DNA from: JAKEFM01 sp035695825
GTDB taxonomy: Bacteria > Planctomycetota > UBA1135 > JAKEFM01
Assembly: GCA_035695825.1 (NCBI GenBank)
Contig: DASRRH010000001.1
Location: 124,001 to 188,000, forward strand
DNA: 64,000 bases
Direction of reading: 5' to 3'
In this document: piece after piece, positions 24,885 to 33,142 of the stretch
Position numbering within the stretch: the stretch's first letter is position 1
How the letters are laid out: the number at the start of each line of letters is the position of its first letter
Program-made: the position numbers and the translations under genes
Notes under the pieces: generated by a model
Databases searched by the model: none
What the model saw: the letters and a program-made list of their open reading frames with translations, nothing else
What the model was told of the DNA's origin: nothing

Positions 24885-26068
24885 GCGTCGACCCGGACGA
24901 CGTCGTAGAGCGTGTCGCGCTCGACGGGGAGGCGCCCGGCGTCGCGGCAGAGGCGCAGCAGATCGTCGCGGGAGAGGCCCTGGGGGGTCGTCGCCCCCGC
25001 CTCGTGGTAGATCTTCTCCTCGACGACCGTCCCGTCGATGTCGTCGGCGCCGAAGGAGAGGCCCATCTGCGCGATCGGGATTCCGAGCATGATCCAGTAG
25101 GCCTTGACGTGGGGGACGTTGTCGAGGAGGAGGCGGGAGACCGCGAGCGCGCGGAGGTCGTCCGCCCCCGTCGGGGGCTTCACGTGTGCCATCTCCGTGT
25201 TCTCCGGGTGGAAGGCGAGGGGGATGAAGGTCTGGAATCCCCCGGTCTCGTCCTGGAGGGACCGGAGACGGAGGAGGTGATCGACCCGCTCCTCGACCGT
25301 CTCGATGTGACCGTAGAGCATCGTGCAGTTGCTGCGCAGCCCCGCGCAGTGCGCCTGTCGCGCGATCTCGAGCCAGCGCTCCGCGCCGATCTTCATGCGG
25401 AACATCTCCCGGTGGACGCGCTCCGCGAAGATCTCGGCGCCGCCCCCCGGGAGCGAGCCGAGGCCGGCCGCCTTGAGGTCGGCGAAGACCTCGGGGAGGG
25501 GCTTCTTCGCGACCTTCTGGATCTGCTCGATCTCGACCATCGTGAAGGCCTTGACGTGGATCTCGGGTCGGGCGGCCTTCACGGCGCGGAGGAGGTCGAG
25601 ATAGTAGCCGTAGGGGAGGCGGGGGTCGATCCCCGCGACCATGTGCACCTCGGTCACGGGCTCGTCGAGATGCGCGCGGATCTTCGCCGCCGCCTGTTCG
25701 GGGGAGAAGACGTAGGCGCCCGCCTCGTTCGGAAGTCTCTGGAAGGCGCAGAACCGGCAGAGCTTGTTGCAGACGTTCGTGTAGTTGACGTGCTGGTTGA
25801 CGTTGAAGAAGGCGACCGGGCCCCAGAGGCGCTCGCGGACGAAGTTGGCGAGGGCGCCGACGGCGAGGAGGTCGGCGCCGTAGAGGCGGACCCCCTCCTC
25901 GGAGGAGAGGCGCTCCCCCGCGAGGACCCGCTCGGCGAGGTCCTCGATCCCCGCCCGCCGCGCGAGGCGGCGGGGGAGGTCGAGGTCGGGAGGGTCGAAG
26001 CGGGGGAGGCTGCGCCGGGTCGCCTCCGCCGCTTCGGTCGCGGTCGCCGCCGCGGCCGGGAGGATCAA
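24881..26068 (-). CDS. mqnE: Aminofutalosine synthase (radical SAM)
   Basis: 395 residues from the TTG at 26068, which overlaps the TGA of mqnC (TTGA). MqnE joins the MqnA product to SAM-derived adenosine to give aminofutalosine. The [4Fe-4S] cluster motif is CxxxCxxC in YTNVCNKLCRFCAF (about residues 92-105), followed by the MqnE-specific VTEVHMVAGIDPRLPYGYYL and the GLGSLPGGGAEIFAERVH segment shared by the MqnC/MqnE family. EDDIDGTVVEE-like sequence (GADDIDGTVVEEKIYHEAG) is near the C-terminus. Length is close to the usual ~370-390. Paralogous to the upstream mqnC. Confidence 0.93.
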   Translation of the reverse strand: MILPAAAATATEAAEATRRSLPRFDPPDLDLPRRLARRAGIEDLAERVLAGERLSSEEGVRLYGADLLAVGALANFVRERLWGPVAFFNVNQHVNYTNVCNKLCRFCAFQRLPNEAGAYVFSPEQAAAKIRAHLDEPVTEVHMVAGIDPRLPYGYYLDLLRAVKAARPEIHVKAFTMVEIEQIQKVAKKPLPEVFADLKAAGLGSLPGGGAEIFAERVHREMFRMKIGAERWLEIARQAHCAGLRSNCTMLYGHIETVEERVDHLLRLRSLQDETGGFQTFIPLAFHPENTEMAHVKPPTGADDLRALAVSRLLLDNVPHVKAYWIMLGIPIAQMGLSFGADDIDGTVVEEKIYHEAGATTPQGLSRDDLLRLCRDAGRLPVERDTLYDVVRVDA

Positions 26069-27180
26069 GCCGCGGCTCCCGCCGCGGCGGGGAGGGGCCG
26101 CGCGTCCACGATCTCGTAGAAGAAGTTGCGCCGGCGCGGCGCGAAGCCCGCCGCCTCGATCGCGCGCTCGATCTCCTCGATCTCGGTCAGGTGGAAGCAC
26201 CCCGCGGCCGAGACGACGTTCTCCTCCATCATCGTCCCGCCGAAGTCGTTCACGCCGAAGCGGAGGGAGAGCTGAGCGGCCTTCAGCCCCTGGGTGACGT
26301 AGGAGGCCTGGAGGTTGCGGAAGTTGTGGAGGAAGGCCCGCGCGGTCGCGATGAGGCGGAAGTACTCGGCCGGCGTCGTCGTCCGGTTCCCGAGGCGCGC
26401 GCCGAGGGGGGTTCCGTGAGGCTGGAAGTTCCACGCCGCGAACATCGTGAAGCCCCCCGTCTCCGACTGGAGGTCCCGCAGATGAGACAGGTGGATGATC
26501 CGCTCCGCGGCCGTCTCGACGGTCCCGTACATCATCGTCGCGGTCGTCCGCAGGCCCGCGGCGTGCGCCTCGCGCATCACCTCGAGCCACTCCTCCGTCG
26601 AGCACTTCTTCGGGGAGATCGCCTTCCGCACGCGGTCGACGAGGATCTCGGCTCCTCCCCCCGGGATCGAGTCGAGGCCGGCGGCCCGGAGACGCGCGAT
26701 CACGTCGCGGACGCTCCCCCGCTCGAGCTTCGCGAGGTGGTGGATCTCGGGCGGGGAGAGGGCGTGGAGGTGGAGGCCCGGGAACCGCGACTTGAGGTCG
26801 GCGAAGAGCTCGGCGTACCAATCGGCCCGGAGGTGGGGGTGGTGGCCCCCCTGCATCAGGACGAGGTTTCCCCCGATCGCGCGCAACTCCTCGATCTTGC
26901 GGTAGAGGACCTCCCGGGGGAGGAGGTACCCCTCGCCGTCCCCCGGCCTGCGGTAGAAGGCGCAGAACGAGCAGTCCGTGACGCAGACGTTCGTCGGGTT
27001 GACGTTGCGGTCGACGATGTAGGTGACGATCCCTTCGGGGTGGAGCCGGCTCCGGACGGAGTCGGCGAGCGCGCCGAGCGTAAGGAGGTCGGCGCGGGTG
27101 AGGAGGAGGAGCGCCTCCTCCTGCGAGAGGGGGGCGCCCTCGTCGAGCTTCGCGGCGATCGGGGGGATCGCTCGGTCCAT
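26065..27180 (-). CDS. mqnC: Cyclic dehypoxanthine futalosine synthase (radical SAM)
   Basis: 371 residues, ATG at 27180. It catalyses the radical SAM cyclisation of dehypoxanthine futalosine in menaquinone synthesis. The CxxxCxxC motif is in TNVCVTDCSFCAFYR (about residues 64-78), followed by the MqnC signature LVLMQGGHHPHLRADWY and GLDSIPGGGAEILVDRVR. The last part has GGTMMEENVVSAAGC. First gene of the mqn operon; the next steps (MqnB, MqnD) are not in the window. A TATACT -10 element on the minus strand (27215-27210) is 29 bases upstream and overlaps the divergent promoter of the glycyl-tRNA synthetase gene. Confidence 0.93.
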   Translation of the reverse strand: MDRAIPPIAAKLDEGAPLSQEEALLLLTRADLLTLGALADSVRSRLHPEGIVTYIVDRNVNPTNVCVTDCSFCAFYRRPGDGEGYLLPREVLYRKIEELRAIGGNLVLMQGGHHPHLRADWYAELFADLKSRFPGLHLHALSPPEIHHLAKLERGSVRDVIARLRAAGLDSIPGGGAEILVDRVRKAISPKKCSTEEWLEVMREAHAAGLRTTATMMYGTVETAAERIIHLSHLRDLQSETGGFTMFAAWNFQPHGTPLGARLGNRTTTPAEYFRLIATARAFLHNFRNLQASYVTQGLKAAQLSLRFGVNDFGGTMMEENVVSAAGCFHLTEIEEIERAIEAAGFAPRRRNFFYEIVDARPLPAAAGAAA

Positions 27181-27209
27181 CGGGGCGGGGTTCCGGAGCG
27201 GGCGGCGAG

Positions 27210-27217
27210 AGTATAGA
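27210..27217. promoter_or_regulatory. Overlapping divergent -10 elements (mqn operon and glyQS)
   Basis: Minus-strand TATACT (27215-27210) faces mqnC; plus-strand TATAGA (27212-27217) faces glyQS. The two hexamers share four bases, so polymerase binding on one strand should exclude the other. The intergenic gap is only 62 bases. Confidence 0.5.
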
Positions 27218-27242
27218 GTCCGCGCCCCTCCGTTCGAGCGCC

Positions 27243-28574
27243 GTGGCCGAAGCCGTCGAGTTCATGGACCGGATCGTCTCGCTCTGCAAGCGACGGGGGT
27301 TCGTCTACCCCGCGAGCGAGATCTACGGGGGCCTCAACTCCTGCTGGGACTACGGGCCCCTCGGCGTCGAGCTGAAGCGGCGCGTCAAGGAGGCGTGGTG
27401 GCGTTCGATGGTCTACGAGCGCGACGACGTCGTGGGTCTCGACTCGGCGATCCTCCAGTCGCCCCGCGTGTGGCGCGCCTCCGGGCACGTCGAGGGGTTC
27501 ACCGACCCGCTCGTCGACTGCAAGTCGTGCAAGCGCCGCTTCCGCGCCGACCAGGTCGCGGGGCCTCGCTGCCCCGAATGCGGGGGGGAGCTCACGGAGC
27601 CGCGCCGGTTCAACCTGATGTTCAAGACCTTCCTCGGCCCCCTCGAGGACGACGCCTCGGTCGTCTACCTCCGGCCCGAGACGGCGCAGGGGATCTTCGT
27701 CAACTTCGCCAACGTGATGGCGAGCGCGCGCAAGCGACCCCCCTTCGGGATCGCGCAGATCGGGAAGTCCTTCCGCAACGAGATCACGCCCGGAAACTTC
27801 GTCTTCCGGACGCGCGAGTTCGAGCAGATGGAGATGGAGTACTTCACCCCCCCGGAGCAGGCGGAGCGGTGGTTCGCGCAGTGGCGCGACGCGCGGTTCG
27901 ACTGGTACGTGCGCCTCGGCGTGCGCGCCGAGAAGCTGCGCCTGCGCGACCACGGCAAGGAGGAGCTCGCCCACTACGCCCGGGCCTGCACGGACGTCGA
28001 GTACGAGTTCCCCTTCGGCTGGTCCGAGCTCGAAGGGATCGCGGACCGGGGGGACTTCGACCTGAAGCGGCACAGCGAAGCGAGCGGGCAAAACCTCTCC
28101 GTCTTCGTGGAGGAGACGCGGTCCCACTACACCCCGACCGTGATCGAGCCCGCCGCCGGGGTCGACCGCGCCGCCCTCACCTTCCTCGTCGACGCCTACG
28201 ACGAGGACGTCGCGCAGGGGGAGACGCGGGTCGTCCTCCGTTTCCACCCGAGGCTCGCTCCGATCACGGTCGCGATCCTGCCGCTCGTGAAGAAGGAGGG
28301 GATGCCCGAGAGGGCGAAGGAGATCGAGCGGGAGCTGCGGAGGAGGTTCACCACCTTCTACGACGAATCGGCGGCGATCGGCCGCCGCTACCGCCGGCAG
28401 GACGAGGTAGGGACTCCCTACTGCGCGACGGTCGACGGCGAGACGATGAAGGAGGGGACGGTGACCCTGCGGGAGCGCGACTCGATGGCGCAGGAGCGGG
28501 TCCCGACCGCCGAGCTCGCCAGGACGATCGAGGAGAGGATCGAGGCCTGGCGCCGGCCCCCCGCGCGCGCCTAG
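27243..28574 (+). CDS. glyQS: Glycyl-tRNA synthetase, single-chain class II (alpha2 type)
   Basis: 443 residues, GTG start at 27243. It charges tRNA-Gly. Motifs of the dimeric class II enzyme are in order: GGLNSCWDYGPLGVEL (about 26-41), ASGHVEGFTDP, a zinc-binding insertion with CKSCKRRF and CPECGGEL, FNLMFKTFLGP, YLRPETAQGIFVNF (motif 2 region), FGIAQIGKSFRNEITPGNF and EFEQMEMEYF. Motif 3 region lies near YTPTVIEPAAGVDR. The anticodon-binding domain (about 340-435) ends with TVTLRERDSMAQER. Being of the archaeal/Gram-positive alpha2 type, it replaces the GlyQ/GlyS heterotetramer of Proteobacteria. Its TAG stop is shared as CTAG with the opposite gene. Confidence 0.95.
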   Translation: MAEAVEFMDRIVSLCKRRGFVYPASEIYGGLNSCWDYGPLGVELKRRVKEAWWRSMVYERDDVVGLDSAILQSPRVWRASGHVEGFTDPLVDCKSCKRRFRADQVAGPRCPECGGELTEPRRFNLMFKTFLGPLEDDASVVYLRPETAQGIFVNFANVMASARKRPPFGIAQIGKSFRNEITPGNFVFRTREFEQMEMEYFTPPEQAERWFAQWRDARFDWYVRLGVRAEKLRLRDHGKEELAHYARACTDVEYEFPFGWSELEGIADRGDFDLKRHSEASGQNLSVFVEETRSHYTPTVIEPAAGVDRAALTFLVDAYDEDVAQGETRVVLRFHPRLAPITVAILPLVKKEGMPERAKEIERELRRRFTTFYDESAAIGRRYRRQDEVGTPYCATVDGETMKEGTVTLRERDSMAQERVPTAELARTIEERIEAWRRPPARA

Positions 28575-29770
28575 CCCGGGGGAGGCTTGCGCAGCGCCTT
28601 CAGGCGCTGGATGGCGTCGAGGATCCCCTGCCCGCCGGTGCTCGCCGCCGCGGAGGCGGCGGCCTTCGCCGGGTCGAGCGGCGAGGGCGCCTGGGCGGGG
28701 AAGCCCGGATCCGCCCGACGCGTCTCCCACGAGGGGACGAAGTCCCGGTTGAAGGCCGGTGCCGGCGGCGGCGGCGGCGGGGGAGGTGCGGGCGCGGGGC
28801 GCTCCCGGAGCGCGGCGAGGATCCGCTCGATCCCGGCGCGGAGCTCCCGGGTCTCGCCCGAGGCGTGCGCGATCGCCGCGACGCTCTCCGCGATCGCGCC
28901 CATCTGCTGCGCGACGAGCGTCACGAGCCGCTCCATCTCCCCCGCCACCGCGCGGGAGACGTCCCGCTCCTCGGCGGCCGCGCGCCGGACCGCCTCGACG
29001 CCCGCCTTGAGGGAGAGGATCTCCTCGACCTTTCGCCCGAGGGGGGCGAGGGACGCCGCGATCCCGGCGACCTGCTCGGAGAGGCCCGCGACGACCTCCT
29101 CGGAGACGCCGGAGGAGCCCTTCTTCCCCCGGGCGAGCCCCTCGATCCCGGTCCGGATGGATTGGAACGCCTCCTCGAGCCCGGCCCGGAGGGTGGCGAA
29201 GTCCTCGGCGCTGGCGAGCCCCGCGTCGGACCGGAACCGGCCGAGCTGCTCCTTCACCGACTCCGAGGACCGGTAGGTCGCCTCGACGCCGTCGGTCACC
29301 TTCCTCGAGATCGTGTCGATCTGCGCCAGCGCGTGGCGGACCGCGTCGACGGAGCGCGCGAGGGCGTCCATCCGCTCGGCGAGCTCCGGCGGCGCCTGCG
29401 GCGGGAAAGGTTCCGAGGGGGCGGGAAGAGGGCGCGCCGCCGCGGCCTCGATCGCCTCCCAGAGCCTCCGCTCCGCGCGACGGCCGTCGTACGCGAAGAG
29501 GGCGACCGCGAGGAGGCCCGCCCCGAAGAGGAGGAGGGTCGGAGGCCCGAGCCCCGCGCGCAGGAGCCGGTCGGTGAGATCGGCGGTTCCCGGGGCTCCC
29601 CGGAAGACGGCGAGGGCGATCCCTCCGCCGACGAAGAGGCTCCCGGCGACGAGGAGGAGGATCGGGAGGCGGCTCGCCCGGCCCTCCGGGAGGGCCGGGA
29701 ACGCGTCCGCCTCTCCCTCCTGCTGCTCGGGGGGGGCCTCGAGGAGATCCGGTGACGGGGAATCGCTCAC
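28571..29770 (-). CDS. Two-helix membrane protein with long coiled-coil domain
   Basis: 399 residues. Two transmembrane segments (about 36-56, PILLLVAGSLFVGGGIALAVF, and 76-94) are followed by a long alpha-helical region (about 130-330) with heptads and Ser/Ala/Glu-rich repeats, similar to the cytoplasmic helices of methyl-accepting or RmuC-like proteins but with no signalling tip motif. A proline run at about 330-342 precedes the C-terminal FNRDFVPSWETRRADPGF and a last amphipathic helix. Function not recognised. It is convergent with glyQS and the two stop codons share the palindrome CTAG at 28571-28574. Confidence 0.7.
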   Translation of the reverse strand: MSDSPSPDLLEAPPEQQEGEADAFPALPEGRASRLPILLLVAGSLFVGGGIALAVFRGAPGTADLTDRLLRAGLGPPTLLLFGAGLLAVALFAYDGRRAERRLWEAIEAAAARPLPAPSEPFPPQAPPELAERMDALARSVDAVRHALAQIDTISRKVTDGVEATYRSSESVKEQLGRFRSDAGLASAEDFATLRAGLEEAFQSIRTGIEGLARGKKGSSGVSEEVVAGLSEQVAGIAASLAPLGRKVEEILSLKAGVEAVRRAAAEERDVSRAVAGEMERLVTLVAQQMGAIAESVAAIAHASGETRELRAGIERILAALRERPAPAPPPPPPPPAPAFNRDFVPSWETRRADPGFPAQAPSPLDPAKAAASAAASTGGQGILDAIQRLKALRKPPPG

Positions 29771-29891
29771 GCGAGGGGGGGTCTCCAGGGCCCGCTTATC
29801 GGCCCGCTCGCGGGGGGGGATTGAACGCCCCGAGGCGCCCCCGCCCGCCGGCAGCGGACGGCGGAGGACTTCATGGTTCCTTGATGCCTCC

Positions 29892-29920
29892 TTGAAGGGA
29901 ACGGTCGGCTCCGCTACTTT
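29892..29920 (+). promoter_or_regulatory. Promoter upstream of PTS enzyme I
   Basis: TTGAAG (29892-29897), a 17-base spacer and TACTTT (29915-29920), the best spaced -35/-10 pair in the window. The expected transcript has a leader of about 100 bases, unlike most genes here. Confidence 0.45.
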
Positions 29921-29934
29921 GGACTTTGCATAGT

Positions 29935-29965
29935 CGCGGCGCCCAGTGGGGCGAGAGTCGCCGCG
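29935..29965 (+). other. Stem-loop in the enzyme I leader
   Basis: CGCGGCG (29935-29941) pairs with CGCCGCG (29959-29965) across a 17-base loop, between the putative promoter and the ATG at 30026. No known riboswitch fold was recognised. The remainder of the 255-base gap is featureless. Confidence 0.3.
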
Positions 29966-30025
29966 GCGGAAGGTTTCCGGTCTCCTATCGATGACCTATC
30001 CGCGCGCGGCAAGGCGCCTCCACTG

Positions 30026-31816
30026 ATGGCCGGGAGGGTCCTGAAGGGGATCCCGGTTTCTCCGGGGATCGCGATCGGCTCCCTCTTTCCGTTGGACGGA
30101 GGGGAGTCGAGGGCGGGGCCCGCGCGCGTCCTCGCCGCCGGCGAGGAGGAGCGCGAGATCGGCCGCCTCCGGAAGTCGGTCGACGTCGCGGAGGCCGAGC
30201 TCGAGCGGCTGCGCGACGCCCTCGCCGCGCGCGGCGCCGAGCGGGAGGGGCAGATCTTCCGAGCCCAGCGAGCCGTCCTGCACGACCCCTCCGCCCGGGA
30301 GGAGATCGAGCGGGACGTGCGGAGCCGACGGTTGAACGCCGAGGCCGCGATCCACGGATTCCTCGAGCGCTACGAGCGCGTGCTCGCCGAAGTGAGCGCG
30401 CCCCTCTCCCGGGAGCAGCTGGCCGACTTCCGCGATCCCTGGCGGATGGTGCTCGCCGCGCTGAAACGGGGAGAGAGGGAGCGGCTCCTCGCCGGCGGGG
30501 GCGCGGTCGTCCTCTTCGCCGAGGACCTCGCCCCCTCCCTCGCGGCGTTCGTGGAGGACGGAAAGGTCCTCGGCCTCGTCACGGCCCGAGGGGGACGCTT
30601 CTCCCACGGGGGGGTCCTCGCGCGCTCCCTCGGCATCCCCGCGGTCGCCGGGATCGCCGACCGGCGCCTGCGCCCCGGAACGACGGTCGTCGTGAACGGG
30701 GACGAGGGGACCGTCCTCGTCGATCCCTCCCCGGAGGAGATCTCCTCGAGCGAGCGCCGGCGCGCGGAGCGCGTCGCCCTGCGAGAGCGGCTGCGCGGCC
30801 TGGCGCGGGAGGAAGGCCGGACCGCGGACGGAGAGCGCGTCGAGATCGGCGCGAACGTCGAGGGGCTGCGCGACTTCGAGGAGCTCGACCGCGCGACGGT
30901 CGACGGGGTGGGGCTCTTCCGGACGGAGTTCGTCTACATGGAGCGGAGGGAGTTCCCCTCCGAGGAGGAGCAGGTCGGGATCTACGGACGCGCTCTCGAG
31001 GCGATGGAGGGACGTCCCGTCGTCTTCCGCACCCTCGACATCGGGGGGGACAAGCCCCTCCCCTACTTCACGACTCCGGCCGAACGGAACCCCGTCCTCG
31101 GCTGGCGGGGCCTGCGCATTTCGCTCCAGTGGCGCGACCTCTTCCTCGTGCAGCTGCGGGCGATCCTGCGCGCGAGCGTGCGCGGCCCGGCCCGGATCCT
31201 CCTCCCGATGGTGACGAACCTCGAGGAGGTCCGCCTCGCCCGCCTCCTCCTCGCCGAAGTGAAGGGGGACCTCGCGCGACGGGGCGTCCCCTTCGCCGCC
31301 GAGGTCCCCCTCGGGATGATGGTGGAGGTGCCGGCGGCCGCGCTCGCCCTCCCGCACTTCGCCCCGGAGGTCGACTTCGTGAGCCTCGGGACGAACGACC
31401 TCGTCCAGTACGCGCTCGCCGTCGACCGCGACAACGCGTGGGTCGCCTCGCTCTACGAGCCGTTCGACCCGGGCGTCCTCGCGCTGCTCGACGGAGCCGC
31501 GAGGGCGGCGCTCGCCGCCGGACGACCCCTCTCCGTCTGCGGGGAGCTCGCAGGGGACCCCGTGGCGGTCCTCCTCCTCCTCGGGATGGGGATCCGCTCG
31601 TTCTCGATGTCCCCCGTGTTCGTCGCGGAGGTGAAAACCGTGCTGCGGGGGGTGCGATCGGAGGAGGCGGAGCGGATGCGCGACGAGGCCCTCCGCCTCT
31701 CGACCGCCGAGGCGGTCCGCGGTTTCCTCGTCGCGCGTGAGAGGGAGATCTGGGCGCGGCAGACCGCCCCCCTCCGGGGGGAGGGCGGGACGCGCCGGCA
31801 GGAGGGCGGGCGATGA
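30026..31816 (+). CDS. ptsI: Phosphoenolpyruvate-protein phosphotransferase (PTS enzyme I)
   Basis: 596 residues, the usual length for enzyme I, which moves phosphate from PEP to HPr. The N-terminal HPr-binding domain begins LKGIPVSPGIAIG. The phosphoryl-carrier His is in ARGGRFSHGGVLARSLGIPAV (H194), where the commoner GGxTSHxAI has Phe in place of Thr. The PEP-binding barrel has GVGLFRTEFVYM, FRTLDIGGDKPLPYF, RGLRISLQ, FVSLGTNDLVQYAL with VDRDN, and the active Cys in LSVCGELAGDP (about C505). No HPr, EII or Hpr kinase gene is in view, so it may serve a regulatory PTS, or partners are elsewhere. It ends in ATGA overlap with the next gene. Confidence 0.92.
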   Translation: MAGRVLKGIPVSPGIAIGSLFPLDGGESRAGPARVLAAGEEEREIGRLRKSVDVAEAELERLRDALAARGAEREGQIFRAQRAVLHDPSAREEIERDVRSRRLNAEAAIHGFLERYERVLAEVSAPLSREQLADFRDPWRMVLAALKRGERERLLAGGGAVVLFAEDLAPSLAAFVEDGKVLGLVTARGGRFSHGGVLARSLGIPAVAGIADRRLRPGTTVVVNGDEGTVLVDPSPEEISSSERRRAERVALRERLRGLAREEGRTADGERVEIGANVEGLRDFEELDRATVDGVGLFRTEFVYMERREFPSEEEQVGIYGRALEAMEGRPVVFRTLDIGGDKPLPYFTTPAERNPVLGWRGLRISLQWRDLFLVQLRAILRASVRGPARILLPMVTNLEEVRLARLLLAEVKGDLARRGVPFAAEVPLGMMVEVPAAALALPHFAPEVDFVSLGTNDLVQYALAVDRDNAWVASLYEPFDPGVLALLDGAARAALAAGRPLSVCGELAGDPVAVLLLLGMGIRSFSMSPVFVAEVKTVLRGVRSEEAERMRDEALRLSTAEAVRGFLVAREREIWARQTAPLRGEGGTRRQEGGR

Positions 31817-32529
31817 GGGGAACTCTGTTCGTGGGACGTCTCGTCCGGCGCCGGGGGCGCTGGAACGTCGAGGAGATGAACCGGCTGAGGGAGCTCTACG
31901 GCCTCAAGGACGAGGCGTGGATCGCGCGCGAGATTGGGCGTCCCGTCGAGTCGGTGCGGGCGATGGCCGAGCGCCTCTTCCGGGGGCCGCGCCGCACGGG
32001 CCCCTGGACCGTGAGGGAGCTGCAGGCGCTGCGCCTCTACGTCGGCGTCGCGGCGCCCGACACGATCGCGCAGATCCTGCGCCGCACCCCCCAGGAGGTC
32101 CGCCGGCGGATCGCGGAGCTCGGCCGGCGTCGGCCGCGCACGGGCTCGTGGGCCCGGGACGAGCTGAACGAGTTCAAGCGCCTCTTCGGAACGCGCGAGG
32201 ACGGGGACCTCGCTCGGGTCTTCGGACGCAGCCTCCCGGCGATCCGCGCCGTCGCCCGGCGGCTGTGCCTCTCGAAGGACAAGGCCTTCGTGCGCCAGCG
32301 CAAGGGGCAGGGGGCGACGCGGATGCCCCGATGGGACCGGGGGGAGGAGGACCTCCTCCGGAGGCTGTACGCCACCCTCCCGAACCTCGAGATCGCCCGC
32401 CGACTGGGCCGGAGCGTCAAGAGCGTGGTCTCGAAGGCGCACGACCTCGGGCTCCAGAAATCCACGTCCCGTCTGGCGGAGATGGGGCGCGAGAACGTGG
32501 CCGTGCGCTACGGGAAGGGGTCCGCGTAG
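31813..32529 (+). CDS. Protein with four Myb/SANT-like helix-turn-helix repeats
   Basis: 238 residues; ATG at 31813 overlaps the enzyme I stop (ATGA). Four tandem units of about 50 residues follow the same pattern: an aromatic start (WNVEEMNRLRELYGLKDEAW, WTVRELQALRLY, WARDELNEFKRLF, WDRGEEDLLRRLYATLPNLE), then IAxxIGR/S-type turn and a second helix with SVRAMAERL, EVRRRIAEL, AIRAVARRL or SVVSKAHDL. This is the tryptophan-led Myb/SANT-type fold found in some bacterial and phage DNA-binding proteins. A role in DNA binding is predicted, the target is unknown. High Arg content fits DNA contact. The coupling with enzyme I could mean regulation of carbon-related genes, but that is only context. 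Confidence 0.72.
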   Translation: MRGTLFVGRLVRRRGRWNVEEMNRLRELYGLKDEAWIAREIGRPVESVRAMAERLFRGPRRTGPWTVRELQALRLYVGVAAPDTIAQILRRTPQEVRRRIAELGRRRPRTGSWARDELNEFKRLFGTREDGDLARVFGRSLPAIRAVARRLCLSKDKAFVRQRKGQGATRMPRWDRGEEDLLRRLYATLPNLEIARRLGRSVKSVVSKAHDLGLQKSTSRLAEMGRENVAVRYGKGSA

Positions 32530-32583
32530 CGGGGGGTCCCTAGTCCGCCGGGGGCGGGAGGGGCGGCGCCGGGGATCCTCCCG

Positions 32584-32601
32584 GCTCCCGGCGCAGGGAG
32601 C
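32584..32601 (+). terminator. Hairpin after the Myb/SANT-like gene
   Basis: GCTCCC (32584-32589), loop GGCGCA, GGGAGC (32596-32601), 55 bases past the stop. No T-run. Confidence 0.35.
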
Positions 32602-32701
32602 GCCCCGCGTGGGGGAGGGGGCTTCTCCTCAACCCGTCCGCGGCGGCCATCCGAAAGAGGGTGCGCCGGCCGCCACCGAGCCTGCCGCGGAAAGCGCACC
32701 T

Positions 32702-33091
32702 ATGGAGATCGCGAGCAAGTCGACGAAGGGGTTCACCGTGGACCTCCGGGAGGGGGGAAGGGTGGTGGTCGTCCGGTTCCTCGACCGAAACCTGAACTTC
32801 CACGTCTCGGAGACGCTGCGGGACGACCTCAAGCGCACGATCGAGGAGCGCGCGCGCGCCGGCTCCACGGCCGTCCTCCTCGACCTCGGCGAGGTCGGGG
32901 TCGTCGACTCCTGCGGGGTCGGCGTCGTGATCGCCGCCTGCAACCACGCCTCCTCGCTCGGGGTCGCGCTCGGGATCTGCCGGGTTTCGACCTTCATCGA
33001 CCGCGTCCTCGAGGTGATGCGCCTGAAGCGCCACCTCCGCATCCACGCGACGGAGGAGGAAGGGGTCGCCGCGCTCTCGGCGCGCTCGTAG
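32702..33091 (+). CDS. STAS-domain protein (anti-sigma factor antagonist type)
   Basis: 129 residues, one STAS domain. The pattern VVVVRFLDRNLNFH... LLDLGEVGVVDSCGVGVVIAAC with Ser at about 70 in the DSCG motif is that of SpoIIAA/RsbV-like antagonists, where the Ser is the site of reversible phosphorylation by an anti-sigma kinase. The following helix (HASSLGVALGIC) and ATEEEGVAAL complete the fold. No kinase or phosphatase gene is adjacent, so its partner is unknown. ATG at 32702 is chosen because longer in-frame starts have no homologous N-terminus. Confidence 0.8.
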   Translation: MEIASKSTKGFTVDLREGGRVVVVRFLDRNLNFHVSETLRDDLKRTIEERARAGSTAVLLDLGEVGVVDSCGVGVVIAACNHASSLGVALGICRVSTFIDRVLEVMRLKRHLRIHATEEEGVAALSARS

Positions 33092-33142
33092 CCTCCCCCG
33101 GTCCGTCGCTAGGATCGCCCCTCCCGTACCGTCCTCCTCCCC

